From Sphingobacteriaceae bacterium GW460-11-11-14-LB5 (GTDB lineage Bacteria > Bacteroidota > Bacteroidia > Sphingobacteriales > Sphingobacteriaceae), in assembly GCA_002151545.1 (NCBI GenBank), contig CP021237.1, positions 3,658,001 to 3,722,000 on the forward strand: a stretch of DNA of 64,000 bases, given 5' to 3'. The first letter of the stretch is position 1. Each line of letters begins with the position of its first letter. Positions 27,796-37,148 of the stretch are shown one piece after another. The notes beneath the pieces were generated by a model, which did no database searches, was not told the origin of the DNA, and worked only from the letters and a program-made list of their open reading frames with translations. A program made the translations under genes and the position numbers.

Positions 27796-28193
27796 GCGAT
27801 AAACTTACTTTTCAATTCGGGTGTTGGCACCCAACAACTTTCCTGCCTGCCCCACCATTGGTAACGGTTTTTGGCAATAATGTCGTAAAACCAATCACGG
27901 ATAAATTTAGGAACCAGGAGAAATACATAAAGAAGCGGAATCAATCCATTAAGTTTTCCGGCTACCCGTAATGCGGCTGATGATTTGGTGTAAAGCCTCC
28001 CTTCTTGCAGTAACAAAATGGTATTTAACTGCTGAGGATCATCGTTAAATTTTGACAAAACTTCTTTGGCGTAATCGCCCTGTAATGCAGTAAATTTGAA
28101 TTGGTCTTTTTTATCGTGTGCAATAACAAACTGAACCGATGCATTGCACAGATTACAAACGCCATCGAAAAAGATTATTGGTTGCTGGATCAT
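27792..28193 (-). CDS. DCC-family thiol-disulfide oxidoreductase-like protein (DUF393)
   Basis: A 133-residue protein of the DCC/DUF393 family, named for its Asp-x-x-Cys-x-x-Cys motif. Here FFDGVCNLC is near the N-terminus (Cys13 and Cys16), followed by FTALQGDYAKEVL. The family is presumed to have thioredoxin-like redox activity; the substrate is unknown. It is a single gene with 514 bases upstream to pyrR, divergent from it. Confidence 0.85.
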   Translation of the reverse strand: MIQQPIIFFDGVCNLCNASVQFVIAHDKKDQFKFTALQGDYAKEVLSKFNDDPQQLNTILLLQEGRLYTKSSAALRVAGKLNGLIPLLYVFLLVPKFIRDWFYDIIAKNRYQWWGRQESCWVPTPELKSKFIA

Positions 28194-28684
28194 ATGCTAT
28201 AAAAATAAAGCTTTTTAATAAGATAAATATCTGAGGAATGTCTAATAAAGATGAATTGATTAGCAGAACAATCCACATGCAAAAAATTGGATCTTTGATC
28301 AATACAGCGTTTTGGTTTTTGCCCTCAATAACTGCAAAAAAAAGGCCATCTAAACCGGATGGAAACGGCAGCTCGCGGTTGAAAACCGGGACTATAGTGT
28401 ACAGCCGGACGCACATTAGAATAAAAAACAGTCTTTGCTTTTCAAATTTAAGCTGAAAATAGAAAGTCTGAATGAGCTAGAAGCGGAAAGACTAAAGCTT
28501 AAAGGCATAAATGATAACGCCAAAACTATGATCAAACAAATTGACCTTTGGTCTTTCTGCTTTGGTCTTTAATCTCTCTGCCTATAAAAATTTATTTTAT
28601 GCATTTACATTTTGATAAAGAACAATTTAACTATAAAACGTTAAAACAATCTCCATTCAACTTTCTTACCTTAAAACATTTTTA
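28194..28684. other. Intergenic region with decayed repeat sequence
   Basis: About 490 bases without a credible gene. At 28345-28405 there is a GC-richer stretch (GGAAACGGCAGCTCGCGG and GACTATAGTGTACAGCCGGA) unlike its AT-rich surroundings. At 28541-28573 there is a degenerate tandem GGTCTTTCTGCTTTGGTCTT, whose complement resembles AGCGGAAAGACTAAAGC at 28480-28500. I interpret both as remnants of dispersed repeats. Confidence 0.4.
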
Positions 28685-28692
28685 TATATTTG
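28685..28692 (+). promoter_or_regulatory. Promoter box of pyrR-pyrB
   Basis: TATATTTG with TTTC at exactly the 19-base upstream spacing (28662-28665). The pyrR ATG is 16 bases downstream, so the leader is too short for a PyrR-type antiterminator. Confidence 0.6.
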
Positions 28693-28707
28693 CCCAATCC
28701 TTCTTCA

Positions 28708-29262
28708 ATGCAAAAGAAAACACTTCTTGACGGACAAAAAATTCAGATTACAATTAAGAGGCTCTGCCATCAATTAATTGAAAACCACGACGATTTCGCG
28801 AATACCGTTTTAATTGGCATCCAGCCACGGGGTATTTTTCTGGCAGATCGCATACATCAGGATCTTCAGCTTATCCTTAAAAACAAGAAAATTTTAAAGG
28901 GAAACCTTGATATTACTTTCTTTAGGGATGATTTCCGCCGTAAAGACGGACTGGTTACTGCGAGCAGCAACTCGATCGATTTTATCATCGAAGGCAAAAA
29001 AGTAATCTTAATTGACGACGTACTTTGGACTGGCAGAACCATTAGGGCCGCACTTGATGCCCTGCTTGCTTATGGCCGCCCGGAGAAAGTGGAACTTTTG
29101 GTTTTAATAGACCGCAGGTTTAGCAGACATTTACCTATTGAACCCGATTACATTGGGCATCAGGTAGATAGCTTAAACTCACAACAGGTAAAAGTAACCT
29201 GGGCGAGTGAAGGAAGTGAAGACAAAGTGATTTTAATATCGGAACCGCCCTTGCCAAAATGA
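28708..29262 (+). CDS. pyrR: PyrR bifunctional regulator / uracil phosphoribosyltransferase family
   Basis: A phosphoribosyltransferase-fold protein; in Firmicutes PyrR binds pyr mRNA and has uracil phosphoribosyltransferase activity. The product is 184 residues from the ATG at 28708; an upstream TTG at 28690 lies in the promoter box and is unlikely. The PRPP motif VILIDDVLWTGRTIRAALDAL is near residues 98-118, and IGIQPRGIFLADRI near the N-terminus is the dimer and PPi loop. It precedes pyrB, with a 26-codon frame between them. Attenuation by PyrR is not supported here by any visible terminator in the leader. Confidence 0.92.
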   Translation: MQKKTLLDGQKIQITIKRLCHQLIENHDDFANTVLIGIQPRGIFLADRIHQDLQLILKNKKILKGNLDITFFRDDFRRKDGLVTASSNSIDFIIEGKKVILIDDVLWTGRTIRAALDALLAYGRPEKVELLVLIDRRFSRHLPIEPDYIGHQVDSLNSQQVKVTWASEGSEDKVILISEPPLPK

Positions 29263-29339
29263 GCGTAGACACCTTCCAGAATAATTATTTTGGCATGGAA
29301 GCTCTATCTGACAATTTAAACGATATAATAAACAGATAA
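29259..29339 (+). CDS. Possible 26-residue micro-ORF between pyrR and pyrB
   Basis: An ATG overlapping the pyrR stop as ATGA opens a 26-codon frame (begins M-S-V-D-T-F, ends I-I-N-R), whose stop is 15 bases before the pyrB ATG. It could be translated by coupling and act as a leader peptide for pyrB, or be meaningless. The sequence is not notably biased toward pyrimidine-sensitive codons. Confidence 0.3.
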   Translation: MSVDTFQNNYFGMEALSDNLNDIINR

Positions 29340-29354
29340 AAATAATAAATAAAA

Positions 29355-30284
29355 ATGGCAGCAGAAAAACTATCAACCCGACATCTTTTAGGCATTAAAG
29401 ATATTAACCGGAATGATATCGAATTGATTTTCGAAACTGCAGATAATTTCAAGGAAGTGATTAACAGACCGATAAAAAAGGTTCCTTCACTTCGTGATAT
29501 TACGATTGCCAATATCTTTTTCGAAAACTCTACCCGTACCAAACTTTCATTCGAACTTGCCGAAAAAAGGCTTTCGGCCGATGTGGTTAATTTTGCGGCC
29601 TCATCTTCATCAGTAAGCAAGGGCGAAACCCTGATCGATACCGTAAACAACATCTTATCGATGAAAGTGGATATGGTGGTAATGCGTCATCCTTATGCTG
29701 GTGCTGGTCAGTTTTTAAGTAAACATGTAAAGGCCCAGATTGTAAATGCCGGAGATGGTGCCCACGAGCACCCGACACAGGCCTTACTTGATGCCTTCTC
29801 TATCCGCCAGAAACTGGGCGATGTAGCGGGCAAAAAAGTAGTCATTGTAGGCGACATCCTGCACTCGCGTGTAGCCATTTCAAACATCCTTTGCCTGCAG
29901 CGTTTAGGCGCAGAGGTAATGGTTTGCGGGCCTACCACTTTAATCCCAAAACACATCCACCAACTTGGAGTAAAGGTTGAGCATAACCTAATTAAAGCCC
30001 TGAACTGGTGCGATGTAGCCAACATGCTACGCATCCAGCTGGAGCGTCAGGACATTAAATATTTCCCATCTTTAAGGGAATATGCCATGATGTACGGCTT
30101 AAACAAACAGATCTTAGATAACCTCGATAAAGAAATCATTGTCATGCACCCAGGCCCCATAAACAGAGGCGTGGAGATTACCAGTGATGTAGCCGACAGC
30201 AAACAATCAATCATTCTTGAACAGGTAGAAAACGGAGTGGCCGTGAGGATGGCGGTGCTGTATCTATTGGCAAGTCAGGGGTAG
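29355..30284 (+). CDS. pyrB: Aspartate carbamoyltransferase catalytic chain
   Basis: Transfers carbamoyl from carbamoyl phosphate to aspartate, the committed step of pyrimidine synthesis. The 309 residues have the carbamoyl-phosphate motif FFENSTRTKLSFELAEKRL (about 55-73), HPTQALLDAFSIR and HPGPINRGVEI, all intact. The regulatory chain gene pyrI is not in this window, so the enzyme is probably a class without PyrI. It is co-transcribed with pyrR. Confidence 0.97.
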   Translation: MAAEKLSTRHLLGIKDINRNDIELIFETADNFKEVINRPIKKVPSLRDITIANIFFENSTRTKLSFELAEKRLSADVVNFAASSSSVSKGETLIDTVNNILSMKVDMVVMRHPYAGAGQFLSKHVKAQIVNAGDGAHEHPTQALLDAFSIRQKLGDVAGKKVVIVGDILHSRVAISNILCLQRLGAEVMVCGPTTLIPKHIHQLGVKVEHNLIKALNWCDVANMLRIQLERQDIKYFPSLREYAMMYGLNKQILDNLDKEIIVMHPGPINRGVEITSDVADSKQSIILEQVENGVAVRMAVLYLLASQG

Positions 30285-30290
30285 GTTAGT

Positions 30291-30545
30291 TTGGAGTTCT
30301 TAGTCTTGAGTCCGAAGTCATTAGTCTGGAGTCGGAAGTCCTAAGTTCAGAGTAATCAGCTGCATTGGTTGATGGTTTGATATAGTTCAAGATTTCATAG
30401 TGAAATATGGCAATTTAACAATCCCCAACAATTTAACAATTACTACAATACAGTTAACCAATTTAAACAATTAACCAGTTAACCAAGAAGAGCAATCTCA
30501 CACTAGGCGGTCAATCTACCAATTACTAATGACCAATGAACCTAA
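30291..30545. repeat. Low-complexity intergenic tract after pyrB
   Basis: About 400 bases separate pyrB from the TPR gene. AGTCCGAAGTC, AGTCTGGAGTCGGAAGTCC words (30300-30340) are followed by AACAATTTAACAATT words (30413-30490) and by ACTAATGACCAATGAAC (30525-30541), the reverse complement of the GTTCATTGGTCATTAGT words seen after pabB and cmk. It contains no gene. Confidence 0.55.
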
Positions 30546-30681
30546 CTTTTCCACATTCGTTCAGCCCTTAATACCAAACCAAAAATCCTGTCGTTAATTT
30601 GTGTTATTAACAGATGTTAATTACTTCTGTTGATAAGCTTTGATACTATTTCTAATTTAGTACCAACCATATTTGAAACCA

Positions 30682-33600
30682 ATGCAGAAAAAATACCTAC
30701 TAATTCCGCTAATTTTAGCAGGAAGTTTTAGCACCTACGCTCAGGTTAGCGCTGTGCAAAACCTCAACAAAAACTATCAAACGGGCTTAGAATTATTAGA
30801 CAAAGAAAAATACACTGCAGCTGCGCAACAGTTTAAACTTGTTGAGCTGCAACGTTATAAACCTTCTACCCAAACGGAGAGCAACGCTGAATTATCTTTA
30901 CTGAAAGAGAATGCCAAATTTTATGCCGCCGTTTGTGCGCTGGAGTTAACCAACAGCGATGCCGAAAGTTTGTTTCAGGCATTTATACGCGATTATCCGT
31001 TAAACCCGAACACCAAACTGGCTTATTTCTACGTTGGAAAAACTTATTTCAACCAGAAAAACTATAAAAAAGCTTTAGAATGGTTCGAAAAAACAGATCC
31101 TTCTACCCTTTCGGGCAAACAAAGAAACGAATACCAGTTTAAACAAGGTTACGCTTATTTCGAACTTAAAGATTACGACAAGGCAGAACCTTTATTCGAA
31201 AAAGTTAAAAAAGAAGAAGGCGATTTTCAGGAAAGTGCCACCTACTACTTTGCTTATATCAATTACTTAAATAAAGAGTATAAAACGGCATTGGCCAACT
31301 TCGAAAAGTTAAAAGGCTCTCCTACTTACGAGGCCAGTTATCCATACTACATCACTTCGATGTACTATCTTGACGAGCGTTACGATGATGTAATCAGCTA
31401 TGCTTTGGCAGCTATTCAAAAAACCAAGCAGCAGTTCGAACCAGAAATGCTGAGTTTGGTTGCCGCATCTTATTTTGCAAAATCGGAATTTAAAAATGCT
31501 GAAAAGTATTTCGCCGAATATTACGCAAAAGATAAAAGCGAAACCAAGAATAACCTCTTCATTTACCAATACGGATATTCTTTGTTCCAGAATAAAAAGT
31601 ACAAAGAATCGGTTGCCGTTTTAGAAAAACTAAATACCGATGATGTTTACCTTCAAAATGGTATGCATACTTTGGGTAAAGCCTTTATTCAATTGGGCGA
31701 TAAACCAAAAGCGCAGAGTGCTTTTTTCAGGGCATCGCGTTTAAGTTTTGACAAAGGGATACAGGAAGAAGCCTGGTTAAATTATGCCAAATTAAGTTAC
31801 GAATTAGAATTCCACCAACAGGCTTTAGAGGCCACGCAGGGTTTCTTAAAAACTTTCCCAAAATCGCGTAAAATAAACGAAGCGAAAACTTTATTAGGCG
31901 AGGTTTTATTAACCACCAAAAACTATCAGGCAGCTGTAGATATTTTAGAACCCATTCCGGATAAAAACCTTGAAGCGAAAGAAGCTTACCAGAAGGTAAC
32001 CTATTTCCGCGGATTAGAGTTTTATAACGAAAGGGCTTTCCCTAATGCATTATCAATGTTTTTACGTTCTGAGAAGTTCCCAGAAGACAATGAAATTAAT
32101 GCTTTAAACACCTACTGGAAAGCTGAATCGATGTACGAGCTGCGTAAGTTTGGCGAAGCGGTTACCACCTTCGAGAAATTCCTGAAGATGCCCGATGCCG
32201 ATAAAACCGGTGTTTATAATTTCGCGAATTATGCCCTGGCATATGCGGCTTTCGAAGATGAGAAATACAGCAAGGCTGCCAATTATTTCGAAAAATTCCT
32301 GACTGGTAATGATAAAGACCAAAAAACCATTGATGATGCCACCATTCGTTTAGCCGATTCTTATTTCGTAAACAAAAACTATGGCGATGCAATGGCTAAT
32401 TATAACAAAATCATCAGCCGCAACACCACATCAGAAGATTATGCCACTTTCCAGAAAGGAATGATCCAGGGGCTGGAAAACCAGTACGATGCAAAAATTG
32501 CAACCATGCAGAGTTTATTAAAGGCTTTTCCAAACTCAAACTATGCAGATGATGCCGGCTTCGAAACGGCTTATACCTATTTCAACAAAGGCGATTTTGA
32601 TAAATCTAAATCAGATCTGGTAGAATTGGTTGCTAAATATCCGCGCAGTAGTTATGTAGCAAAAGCTTTGGTTACCATTGGTTTGGTACAATATAACCAG
32701 GATCAGGATGATGCTGCTTTAGAATCGTTCAAAAAGGTAATCCGTGATTATCCAACTGCCGACGAAGCTAAACAGGCCATGGAATCGATCAAGAACATCT
32801 ATGTAGACCGTGGCGATGCGAATGGTTTTATTGCTTATGCCGCTACCACCCCACTTGGAAATTACTCCGGTTCAGAACAGGATAACATCGTTTTTGCCGC
32901 AGCCAATAATACTTATTTAAAGGGCGATGCCAACGGTGCATTCCAGGCTGTAAATGCTTATTTTGATAAATTCCCTAAAGCCAACCACGAAAAAGAAGCC
33001 AAATTTATCAGGGCAGAATCGCTGGTTAAATTAGGTCGTCCGGATGAAGCCATTCCAGATTACGAGTTTATCTTAAACGACTGGACAAGCGATTATACCG
33101 AGCGTTCTTTGGTGAGCATCTCTCAGCTTTTCTTAAACCAAAAGAAATATAACGAGGCGATTGTTTACCTGAAAAGATTAGAAACTACAACCGATTACAA
33201 ATCGCACTATAGTTTTGCCATCAACAATTTGTTAAAGGCTTACACGGCCTTAAACATGCCTGATGACATGCTTAAATATGCACAATTGACCAAAGAATCG
33301 GAAAAAGCTTCAGAAGAAGAAAAAAACAGTTCGAGTTTATACTCTGGTAAAGCTTACTTGTTAAAAGGTGATACCACCACAGCCATTAAAGAATTTAAAA
33401 ATGTAGTGGCCAAAACAAAAACCATTGCTGCAGCAGAAGCCAAATACAATCTGGCTTTATTGGAATACAACAAAGGTGATTTCAAAACCTCATCTAAAAC
33501 CTGTTTCGATCTGGTTAACAACATGGCTGCTTACGATTACTGGGTAGCGAAGGCATTTATCCTTTTATCTGATAATTATGTAGCCCTGAAAGACAATTTA

Positions 33601-33705
33601 CAGGCAAAAAGTACACTTCTCAGTATAATTGATAATTACGAAGGCAAGGATGATATCATCCCTACGGCCAAAGAAAAACTAGAAAAACTAAACCAGAAGA
33701 AGTAG
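30682..33705 (+). CDS. Large secreted TPR-repeat protein
   Basis: A 1007-residue periplasmic or outer-membrane-associated protein with a signal peptide (1-20, ending STYAQV) and TPR-type helical repeats along nearly its whole length. Examples are LAYFYVGKTYFNQKNYKKAL, KQGYAYFELKDYDKAEPLF and AFIRDYPLN at repeat junctions. The pattern resembles BamD- or YbgF-like assembly scaffolds, greatly extended. The ATG at 30682 is preferred to a TTG at 30673. A beta-barrel gene starts four bases after the stop, so the two are co-transcribed and probably act together at the outer membrane. Confidence 0.85.
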   Translation: MQKKYLLIPLILAGSFSTYAQVSAVQNLNKNYQTGLELLDKEKYTAAAQQFKLVELQRYKPSTQTESNAELSLLKENAKFYAAVCALELTNSDAESLFQAFIRDYPLNPNTKLAYFYVGKTYFNQKNYKKALEWFEKTDPSTLSGKQRNEYQFKQGYAYFELKDYDKAEPLFEKVKKEEGDFQESATYYFAYINYLNKEYKTALANFEKLKGSPTYEASYPYYITSMYYLDERYDDVISYALAAIQKTKQQFEPEMLSLVAASYFAKSEFKNAEKYFAEYYAKDKSETKNNLFIYQYGYSLFQNKKYKESVAVLEKLNTDDVYLQNGMHTLGKAFIQLGDKPKAQSAFFRASRLSFDKGIQEEAWLNYAKLSYELEFHQQALEATQGFLKTFPKSRKINEAKTLLGEVLLTTKNYQAAVDILEPIPDKNLEAKEAYQKVTYFRGLEFYNERAFPNALSMFLRSEKFPEDNEINALNTYWKAESMYELRKFGEAVTTFEKFLKMPDADKTGVYNFANYALAYAAFEDEKYSKAANYFEKFLTGNDKDQKTIDDATIRLADSYFVNKNYGDAMANYNKIISRNTTSEDYATFQKGMIQGLENQYDAKIATMQSLLKAFPNSNYADDAGFETAYTYFNKGDFDKSKSDLVELVAKYPRSSYVAKALVTIGLVQYNQDQDDAALESFKKVIRDYPTADEAKQAMESIKNIYVDRGDANGFIAYAATTPLGNYSGSEQDNIVFAAANNTYLKGDANGAFQAVNAYFDKFPKANHEKEAKFIRAESLVKLGRPDEAIPDYEFILNDWTSDYTERSLVSISQLFLNQKKYNEAIVYLKRLETTTDYKSHYSFAINNLLKAYTALNMPDDMLKYAQLTKESEKASEEEKNSSSLYSGKAYLLKGDTTTAIKEFKNVVAKTKTIAAAEAKYNLALLEYNKGDFKTSSKTCFDLVNNMAAYDYWVAKAFILLSDNYVALKDNLQAKSTLLSIIDNYEGKDDIIPTAKEKLEKLNQKK

Positions 33706-33709
33706 CATT

Positions 33710-35407
33710 ATGAAATCGATTAAATATATATATAGTTCACTGTTTTTTTTAGCTGCTGGATTAATGACTGCTCAGGCGCAGGATAAAAAAACTGAGGAAA
33801 AAGGGGTGGTAAACGAAGAGATTGAAGTAGTGCGCCCGTACAAACCAATTTTGGCCGAGGCTGTAAAGCTAAGAAGAAGTCCGAATCTGGATGATGTTAA
33901 AACTTACAAAGCAAAATTGAACTACAGCATTTTGGATAGAAAGCTGGAGTTGAACAGTGATATCCAGAAGTTACAGGCACAGGCCTTAGCCGAAGAAAAA
34001 GAAAGCATTTTAGTAAATAATTATGTAAAAGGTGCGTTCGGATCGCTGGCTACACTTTTAGGCGAAGCTTATTTTAATACCGGTAAAGATGAAGGTTTAC
34101 AGGTTGGCGGATACTTTAAACATTTTAGTCAGGAAGGAAAGCTGAATAAACAAAACAGCAGCAATCAACAGTTAAGCATTTTTGGCCGTAGTATCTTAGA
34201 ACAAAATACCGTGAGTGGCCGCATCAATTTTGAGCGCAATGGTACTTACTTTTATGGCATAGATGATACCAGGCCTACGCTAAATCCTAACCCTGATAAA
34301 CAAGCTTTAACCACCATTGAACTGGAAGGCGAACTGGTAAAAAACTTTACCGAAGATGAAGATGCCTTTAGTTATGCATTAAAAGCCAATGCTTATATCT
34401 GGAATGATAAATTCAGCGCTAAAGAAAACTACCTGAGCTTAAACGGTTATGTAAATAAACGCATTAATTCGTTAAACTTAGGCTTAGCCGCCTCAACCGA
34501 ATTTGGTAACAGCAAAGATGCTTTAACCAGTGTTGGTAATAACCTCCTGCGTTTAAATCCATACATCCGTTTACAGGTTAAAGGTGCTAAAATTACTGCA
34601 GGGATTAATTTCGTACAGGAATTTGGTGCATTCAGCAGCTCTAAAATCTTCCCTGCCGTTACGGCCGATTTCACTTTAATTCCTGATTATCTACAGGTTT
34701 TTGGAGAAGTTAAAGGTGATGTCAACAGAAACTCCCTAAAAGGCTTTACGGATGAAAACCCCTGGTTAAACAGCAATATCGTGGTGAGAAACACGGTTGA
34801 AAAGTTAAGTTTCAGTGCTGGTATTAAAGGTACCGGTGGACCGGGTTTTGGTTACAAAGCACGGGTATATGTAAAACAGTTTGATGATATGCCTTTGTTC
34901 ATCAACAACTTTACTGATTTTAACAAATTTGATGTAATATATGATTTCGGCAAAACGAAATTAACAGGTTTAGAAGGTGAAATTTCTGTTCAGGTAAGCG
35001 ATGCCTTAAAATGGACAGGTAAATTAAACATCGACGATTGGAAGCCTGCTGCCGAGACTTATTCGTGGTTTAAACCAGGTTTAAAAGTAAGTTCGAACTT
35101 TGTTTATACCTACAATAAAAAACTAAGCTTTAACGCAGGTGTGGTTATCCAGGACGATATTAAAGCAAAAGTAAACATTTCTAATCCGGTTAATCCTGCA
35201 CAATATGTGGTGCCAAATCCATTAATAGAGGAAATTAAAACAGTGAAGGGTTATGTTGATTTAGGCCTTGGTGCTGATTACCGCATCAACAAAAAATTCT
35301 CTGTTTTTGCCAAAGCAAACAATATCTTAAATACCAACTACAGCAGATATTTGTATTATCAGGCAAACGGATTTAATATTTTTGGTGGTTTGACTTACTC
35401 CTTTTAA
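33710..35407 (+). CDS. Plug-less TonB-receptor-like outer-membrane beta-barrel
   Basis: A 565-residue protein with a signal peptide (1-23, ending AQAQ), a short N-terminal segment with VVNEEIEVVRPYKPILAEAV, and then alternating amphipathic strands to the terminal aromatic GGLTYSF, typical of an outer-membrane barrel signal. Strand blocks such as SVFAKANNILNTNYSRYLYY are found in TonB-dependent receptors, but no plug domain or TonB box is present. The gene is four bases behind the TPR gene, which suggests a barrel and TPR scaffold pair. Transport or assembly role unknown. Confidence 0.7.
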   Translation: MKSIKYIYSSLFFLAAGLMTAQAQDKKTEEKGVVNEEIEVVRPYKPILAEAVKLRRSPNLDDVKTYKAKLNYSILDRKLELNSDIQKLQAQALAEEKESILVNNYVKGAFGSLATLLGEAYFNTGKDEGLQVGGYFKHFSQEGKLNKQNSSNQQLSIFGRSILEQNTVSGRINFERNGTYFYGIDDTRPTLNPNPDKQALTTIELEGELVKNFTEDEDAFSYALKANAYIWNDKFSAKENYLSLNGYVNKRINSLNLGLAASTEFGNSKDALTSVGNNLLRLNPYIRLQVKGAKITAGINFVQEFGAFSSSKIFPAVTADFTLIPDYLQVFGEVKGDVNRNSLKGFTDENPWLNSNIVVRNTVEKLSFSAGIKGTGGPGFGYKARVYVKQFDDMPLFINNFTDFNKFDVIYDFGKTKLTGLEGEISVQVSDALKWTGKLNIDDWKPAAETYSWFKPGLKVSSNFVYTYNKKLSFNAGVVIQDDIKAKVNISNPVNPAQYVVPNPLIEEIKTVKGYVDLGLGADYRINKKFSVFAKANNILNTNYSRYLYYQANGFNIFGGLTYSF

Positions 35408-35433
35408 GAAATAAAATTTATTTTTAATGCGTT

Positions 35434-35468
35434 ATACGCCTTTAAGTTAAACTTAAAGGCGTATTTTG
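35434..35468 (+). terminator. Terminator after the barrel gene
   Basis: Stem ATACGCCTTTAAG (35434-35446) against CTTAAAGGCGTAT (35452-35464), then TTTTG. Confidence 0.85.
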
Positions 35469-35512
35469 TTTATCATTAAATAGAAACATAGCGAACCTCA
35501 AAAAAACCTGGC

Positions 35513-36070
35513 ATGAAACAAATATTCACAACCATCTTAACTATTTTGGCCTTGACTTCTTACGGTCAGGATAAAAACAACTATACTCATTTTAATAAAT
35601 TAACAGAAGTTGAAGGGACAGATTATGTGATTGCAAGCGTTGAAAATTGGGGAAAAGTAGCTGATGCCAAAAACAAATACCTGTTGTTCATTAATACTAA
35701 AAACGGACAAAGCAAACAGGTAGATTTCCCGGCTGATGGTTATTTCGAAAAAATTGAACAGGTGAAGATTGATAACCTAGGGATTAACCACATTATTATT
35801 TCTGCTCAAACGATCGACCTTGACGAAAAAAAGGGAATTGACTGGAACGACCCGAAACAGATTATCATCTTATCTCCCGACGGACAAAAAAGAACACAGT
35901 TAACAGATAATAAACTCTTCGTAAGAACCTGGGTTGTGAATAAACAAACAGGAACGATGGTTGTAACAGGACACACTGACACCAACAACAATAACAAGTA
36001 CGACAAAACTGATAAAAGCGAAATTTTAATTTACGACTTAAAAACGCTGAAACTGGTCAGTAAAATTTGA
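35513..36070 (+). CDS. Secreted hypothetical protein with a Ca-binding-like loop
   Basis: A 185-residue protein with a signal peptide (1-18, ending SYGQ). The mature part looks like repeated beta-strands, as in a beta-propeller blade or NHL-like fragment. Near residue 158 it has DTNNNNKYDKTDKSE, an Asp/Asn-rich loop resembling an EF-hand or dockerin calcium site. I recognise no family. It is a single gene in front of another orphan gene. Confidence 0.6.
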   Translation: MKQIFTTILTILALTSYGQDKNNYTHFNKLTEVEGTDYVIASVENWGKVADAKNKYLLFINTKNGQSKQVDFPADGYFEKIEQVKIDNLGINHIIISAQTIDLDEKKGIDWNDPKQIIILSPDGQKRTQLTDNKLFVRTWVVNKQTGTMVVTGHTDTNNNNKYDKTDKSEILIYDLKTLKLVSKI

Positions 36071-36292
36071 GAAAAATTGACGTATAATTAAAGCTTTTCG
36101 ATTAACCACATCTTTAATATCTACCCCCTATCAAATCGTTTTTTTTGTTAGGGGCTTCCTCATAATTTTTATAGAAACGCTGAAAGAGATCATATTTCTA
36201 TTCAGAATATTTCGTATTATTACATACGGCTTTAAATCAAAAGCCTAATCATCCCCAGAATTATTTCATGTTTAACTAAATTAAAAAAGCTT

Positions 36293-37003
36293 ATGTTGAG
36301 CTCAGAAACCGGCTATGCAAAAAATTCGGCCAATTTGAAAGATTTAATTATTAGGTTAAAAACCTTGGGAACTGATTACCAACCACCAAAAGCCATGTAT
36401 GAAATAAAGGCATTAGAACTGTTATCAAAAAATGCCGACGATGCCATGCGGGTGGTGAACCAACTGCTGCCAGTTTACAGCAAAGCCGTTGATGAGCAGG
36501 AACTCATTTTTAAACCCTTAAATAAGCTAATTACCAGAAGCTATAATTATTTAAAGGCGGCGATAGCTAATCCTGCAGCACTACAAACCGCCAAAACGAT
36601 TGCTGATCATTTGAGGGGTCAGGTAAGAAAAAAAGTTTTGAGTACAGGTGATTCTTCTACTCCCACCCGAACACGCCTCTCTTACGACAGTAAAGTCGAA
36701 AATTTAAAACAATATATTGAGGTTTTAATTACCAGCCACGTTTATGAGCCAAAAGAAACAGTTATCAGTATTAAATCTTTACAGACATTGCTTAGCGCAA
36801 TGGAAAGTAGCATTACATCGGTAGCTGTAGCTAAAACTCCTTTAGACGATGCCCGAAAAAAACGACACACCATTTTTTATGCAGCCCAGATTGGTTTGGT
36901 AGAAACGGTATTTGGGGTTAAAAATTATATTAAGGCATCATTAAGTACTGATCATCCGGAACGTAAACATATTTTAGCATTAACATTTAGAAAAATGCCT
37001 TAG
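36293..37003 (+). CDS. Hypothetical helical protein
   Basis: A 236-residue protein with no signal peptide or membrane segment; predicted mostly helical and basic, beginning with NLKDLIIRLKTLGTDYQPP. It has no nucleotide-binding or catalytic motif that I can see and I recognise no family. It is a lone gene with 222 bases upstream; the coding pattern resembles its neighbours. Confidence 0.6.
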   Translation: MLSSETGYAKNSANLKDLIIRLKTLGTDYQPPKAMYEIKALELLSKNADDAMRVVNQLLPVYSKAVDEQELIFKPLNKLITRSYNYLKAAIANPAALQTAKTIADHLRGQVRKKVLSTGDSSTPTRTRLSYDSKVENLKQYIEVLITSHVYEPKETVISIKSLQTLLSAMESSITSVAVAKTPLDDARKKRHTIFYAAQIGLVETVFGVKNYIKASLSTDHPERKHILALTFRKMP

Positions 37004-37148
37004 TCAATATAGCTGTCCAAAATGATTATCTCTTTTAATTTTTTTAATAGGTTATCTGAATAAAGATGGCCTATTTTTTTTGAACTGGTAATTAATTATA
37101 CAGTGATAAGCATAAAAATTATATCTTTCAATTTTCAACTGATCAAAT

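Noticed and set aside
28238..28456. 72-codon frame between the DCC gene and pyrR
   Set aside because: No start context or family, and it overlaps a probable repeat remnant and a competing frame on the other strand.
28693..28707. PyrR-binding attenuator in front of pyrR
   Set aside because: The leader is about 10-15 bases, leaving no room for an antiterminator or terminator.
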